The notes under the pieces were generated by a model. The model searched no databases and had not been told where the DNA came from. It saw nothing but the letters and a program-made list of their open reading frames with translations. 64,000 bases of DNA from Mastigias papua (taxonomy: Eukaryota; Cnidaria; Scyphozoa; Rhizostomeae; Mastigiidae), in contig OZ025281.1 of the NCBI GenBank assembly GCA_964019165.1, positions 9,228,388 to 9,292,387 on the forward strand, given 5' to 3'. Shown here one piece after another: positions 62,301-64,000 of this stretch. Within the stretch, counting starts at the first letter, position 1; the number at the start of each line of letters is the position of its first letter. The position numbers were made by a program, and so were the translations under genes.

Positions 62301-64000
62301 TGCATGCCTGCCTGCCGATAAGCCTGCTTGCCTGCTCATACACCTGCAAATAGGCCTACCTGCCGATATGACTGTGACTGGTCCATCCAAATGGCTAGGC
62401 TGCCTGCTTCCAATAGGCCTAGTATGTGGCCTGCCATTCACTCACTCTCTCACTCACTCACTCAGTCAGTCAGTCGGTCACTCGGTCACTCGGTCACTCA
62501 GTCAGTCTGGCAATAGGTCTACCACTCGGCCAGCCCTACCAGTGGCCTACCACTTGGCCAACCCTACCAGTAGGCCTACAACCGCCCCTGCAACTGTTCT
62601 GCCTCCAGTCCTGCCTGCCAATAGGCCTGCTAGCTTGCTACTTTGCCTGCCAATAGGCCTGCCGATAAGCCTGCTTGCCTGCTCATACACCTGCAAATAG
62701 GCCTACCTGCCGATATGACTGTGACTGGTCCAGGCAAATGGCTTGCCTGCCTGCCTCCAATACTCACTCACTCACTCAGTCACTCGGTCACTCGGTCACT
62801 CAGTCAGTCTGGCAATGGGTCTACCACTCGGCCAGCCCTACCAGTGGCCAACCAGTTGGCCAGCCCTACCAGTAGCCTACCACTTGGCTGGCCCTACCAG
62901 TAGGCCTACCACCGCTCCTGCCACTGTTCTGCCTCCAGTCCTGAATGCCAATAGGCCTGCTAGCCTGTTACTTTGCCTGCAAATAGGCCTGCCTGCATGC
63001 CTGCCGATAACCCTGCTTGCCTGCTCATACACCTGGAAATAGGCCTACCTGCCGATATGACTGTGACTGGTCCAGGCAAATGGCTTGCCTGCCTGCTTCC
63101 AATACTCACTCACTCACTCAGTCACTCGGTCACTCGGTCACTCAGTCAGTCTGGCAATAGGTCTACCACTCGGCCAGACCTACCAGTGGCCTACCACTTG
63201 GCCAGCCCTACCAGTAGGCCTACCACCGCTCCTGCAACTGATCTGCCTCCAGTCGTGCCTGCCACTAGGCCTGCTAGCGTTCTACTTTGCCTGCCACTAG
63301 GCCTGCCGATAAGCCTGCTTGCCTGCTCATACACCTGCAAATAGGCCTACCTGCCGATATGACTGTGACTGGTCCATCCAAATGGCTAGGCTGCCTGCTT
63401 CCAATAGGCCTAGTATGTGGCCTGCCATTCACTCACTCTCTCACTCACTCACTCACTCAGTCAGTCAGTCGGTCACTCGGTCACTCAGTCAGTCTGGCAA
63501 TAGGTCTACCACTCGGCCAGCCCTACCAGTGGCCTACCACTTGGCCAGCCCTACCAGTAGGCCTACCACCGCCCCTGCAACTGTTCTGCCTCCAGTCCTG
63601 CCTGCCAATAGGCCTGCTAGCCTGCTACTTTGCCTGCCAATAGGCCTGCCTGCATGCCTGCCGATAAGCCTGCTTGCCTGCTCATACACCTGCAAATAGG
63701 CCTACCTGCCGATATGACTGTGACTGGTCCAGGCAAATGCCTTGCCTGCCTGCTTCCAATACTCACTCACTCAATCGGTCACTCAGTCAGTCAGTCAGTC
63801 TGGCAATAGGTCTACCACTCGGCCAGCCCTACCAGTGGTCTACCACTAGGCCAGCCCTACCAGTGGTCTACCACTCGGCCAGCCCTACCAGTGGCCTACC
63901 ACTTGGCCAGCCCTACCAGTAGCCTAGCACTTGGCAGCCCCTACCTGTAGGCCTACCACCGCTCCTGCAACTCTTCTGCATCCAGTCCTGCCTGCCAATA
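62300..64000 (+). repeat. Right end, copy of 58.15-59.85 kb (offset 4155 then 4151 bp)
   Basis: Starts 62368, 62715, 63057 and 63359 match 58213, 58560, 58902 and 59204 at 4155 bp. At 63714 the offset falls to 4151, because the tail near 63,655 has one TGCC fewer. The window ends inside a five-unit 28-mer monomer of the type also seen near 7.7, 11.0, 17.4, 31.3, 53.9 and 59.8 kb. Confidence 0.85.

Larger units (their letters stand above)
1..64000 (+). repeat. Satellite array of ~340-bp monomers filling the whole window
   Basis: About 188 head-to-tail monomers can be anchored on ATGACTGTGAC or its ATGACCGTGAC variant, starting at 105, 515, 857, 1179 and so on to 63714, all on the + strand. 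Spacings are 290-410 bp, most often 302, 330, 342, 358/359 or 398. No interval of 450 bp lacks the landmark, so there is no room for a hidden gene or element. Both window edges fall inside monomers, so neither array boundary is present. I do not recognise the family by name. No coding role is supported: stops occur in every frame of each monomer, and length differences between monomers are mostly multiples of 4 rather than 3. Satellites of this type are commonly centromeric, pericentromeric or subtelomeric heterochromatin. Which one applies here is not visible. Confidence 0.97.

Noticed and set aside
61942..62700. Longest open frame (252 codons); others of 221 codons at 885-1550 and 207 codons at 14111-14734 and 27978-28601
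   Set aside because: The predicted chains are repeats of the satellite itself, with no known domain. The same DNA is open in two or three overlapping frames. Related monomers are closed by stops, and 4-, 8- and 28-bp length changes shift the frame, so there is no sign of selection for coding.
1..64000. CRISPR array
   Set aside because: Spacings of about 340 bp, near-identical sequence throughout with no unique spacers, and no cas genes. This is a tandem satellite.
1..64000. CENP-B box or telomeric repeat
   Set aside because: I saw no sequence resembling the TTCG...CGGG core of the CENP-B box and no TTAGGG-type runs, so neither supports a location.
1..64000. Transposable element or solo LTR embedded in the array
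   Set aside because: The landmark 11-mer never disappears for more than 410 bp, and every interval is explained by monomer modules. There is no reverse transcriptase, transposase, terminal repeat or poly-A tail.
1..64000. tRNA, rRNA or structured ncRNA genes
   Set aside because: No tRNA-like cloverleaf or rRNA core motifs were seen. Short palindromes such as TAGGCCTA, TGGCCA and GCATGC are repeat-composition effects.

Overview
The whole window is one tandem-repeat (satellite) array with no credible gene. A landmark 11-mer, ATGACTGTGAC (or ATGACCGTGAC), recurs about 188 times from position 105 to 63714, always on the + strand. The mean spacing is about 340 bp and individual spacings run from 290 to 410 bp. 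Every stretch is explained by the same monomer. I see no unrelated insertion, transposon, RNA gene, CRISPR array or protein family. All open frames are by-products of the repeat: they are low-complexity (Pro/Ala/Cys/Leu- or His/Ser/Thr-rich), they occur in overlapping frames, and length changes of 4, 8 and 28 bp shift them.

The organism is almost certainly a eukaryote, because no bacterial or archaeal chromosome is known to carry a gene-free array like this. The species cannot be named from the sequence. A hand count of one 330-bp monomer (39742-40071) gives A 64, C 119, G 68, T 79. That is about 57% GC, with a strong C-over-G skew on the + strand and about 7 CpG against roughly 24 expected. 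CpG depletion fits a methylated genome such as a vertebrate or plant, but this is weak evidence.

Each monomer has four modules: a near-unique head that starts at ATGACTGTGAC; a tract of tetranucleotides (ACTC/AGTC/GGTC) that includes an 8-bp VNTR; two to five copies of a 28-bp minisatellite unit; and a CTGC-rich tail with a GCTAGC site. Recognisable monomer types are A (standard, GGCAAATG head), B (head with a perfect ATGCAAAT octamer), C (about 24-bp insert, GGCCTAGTATGTGGCC core), D (ATGACCGTGAC, GGTCAAGG) and E (TCTAATAC plus extra 28-mers with a short perfect hairpin).

Layout. Positions 1-3.5 kb hold heterogeneous monomers with a local 1714-bp-offset duplication. From 3.5 to 19 kb lie mid-scale duplications, including a 3310-bp (10-monomer) tandem duplication at 6.26-12.9 kb and a 2.5-kb near-tandem repeat at 12.0-17.2 kb. 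A 7.0-kb block at 11.7-18.7 kb is copied almost unchanged at 25.6-32.6 kb. From 19 to 58 kb the array is strongly homogenised into higher-order repeats (HORs): dimers of 728 bp, tetramers of 1388 bp, and a 14-mer of 4796 bp in tandem at 41.9-51.8 kb. A 5784-bp (17-monomer) tandem duplication spans 49.15-60.7 kb. From 60.7 kb to the end are pieces of blocks seen earlier. The array continues beyond both window edges. The structure is what repeated unequal exchange at several scales would produce. A centromeric or heterochromatic location is plausible but cannot be shown from this sequence alone.
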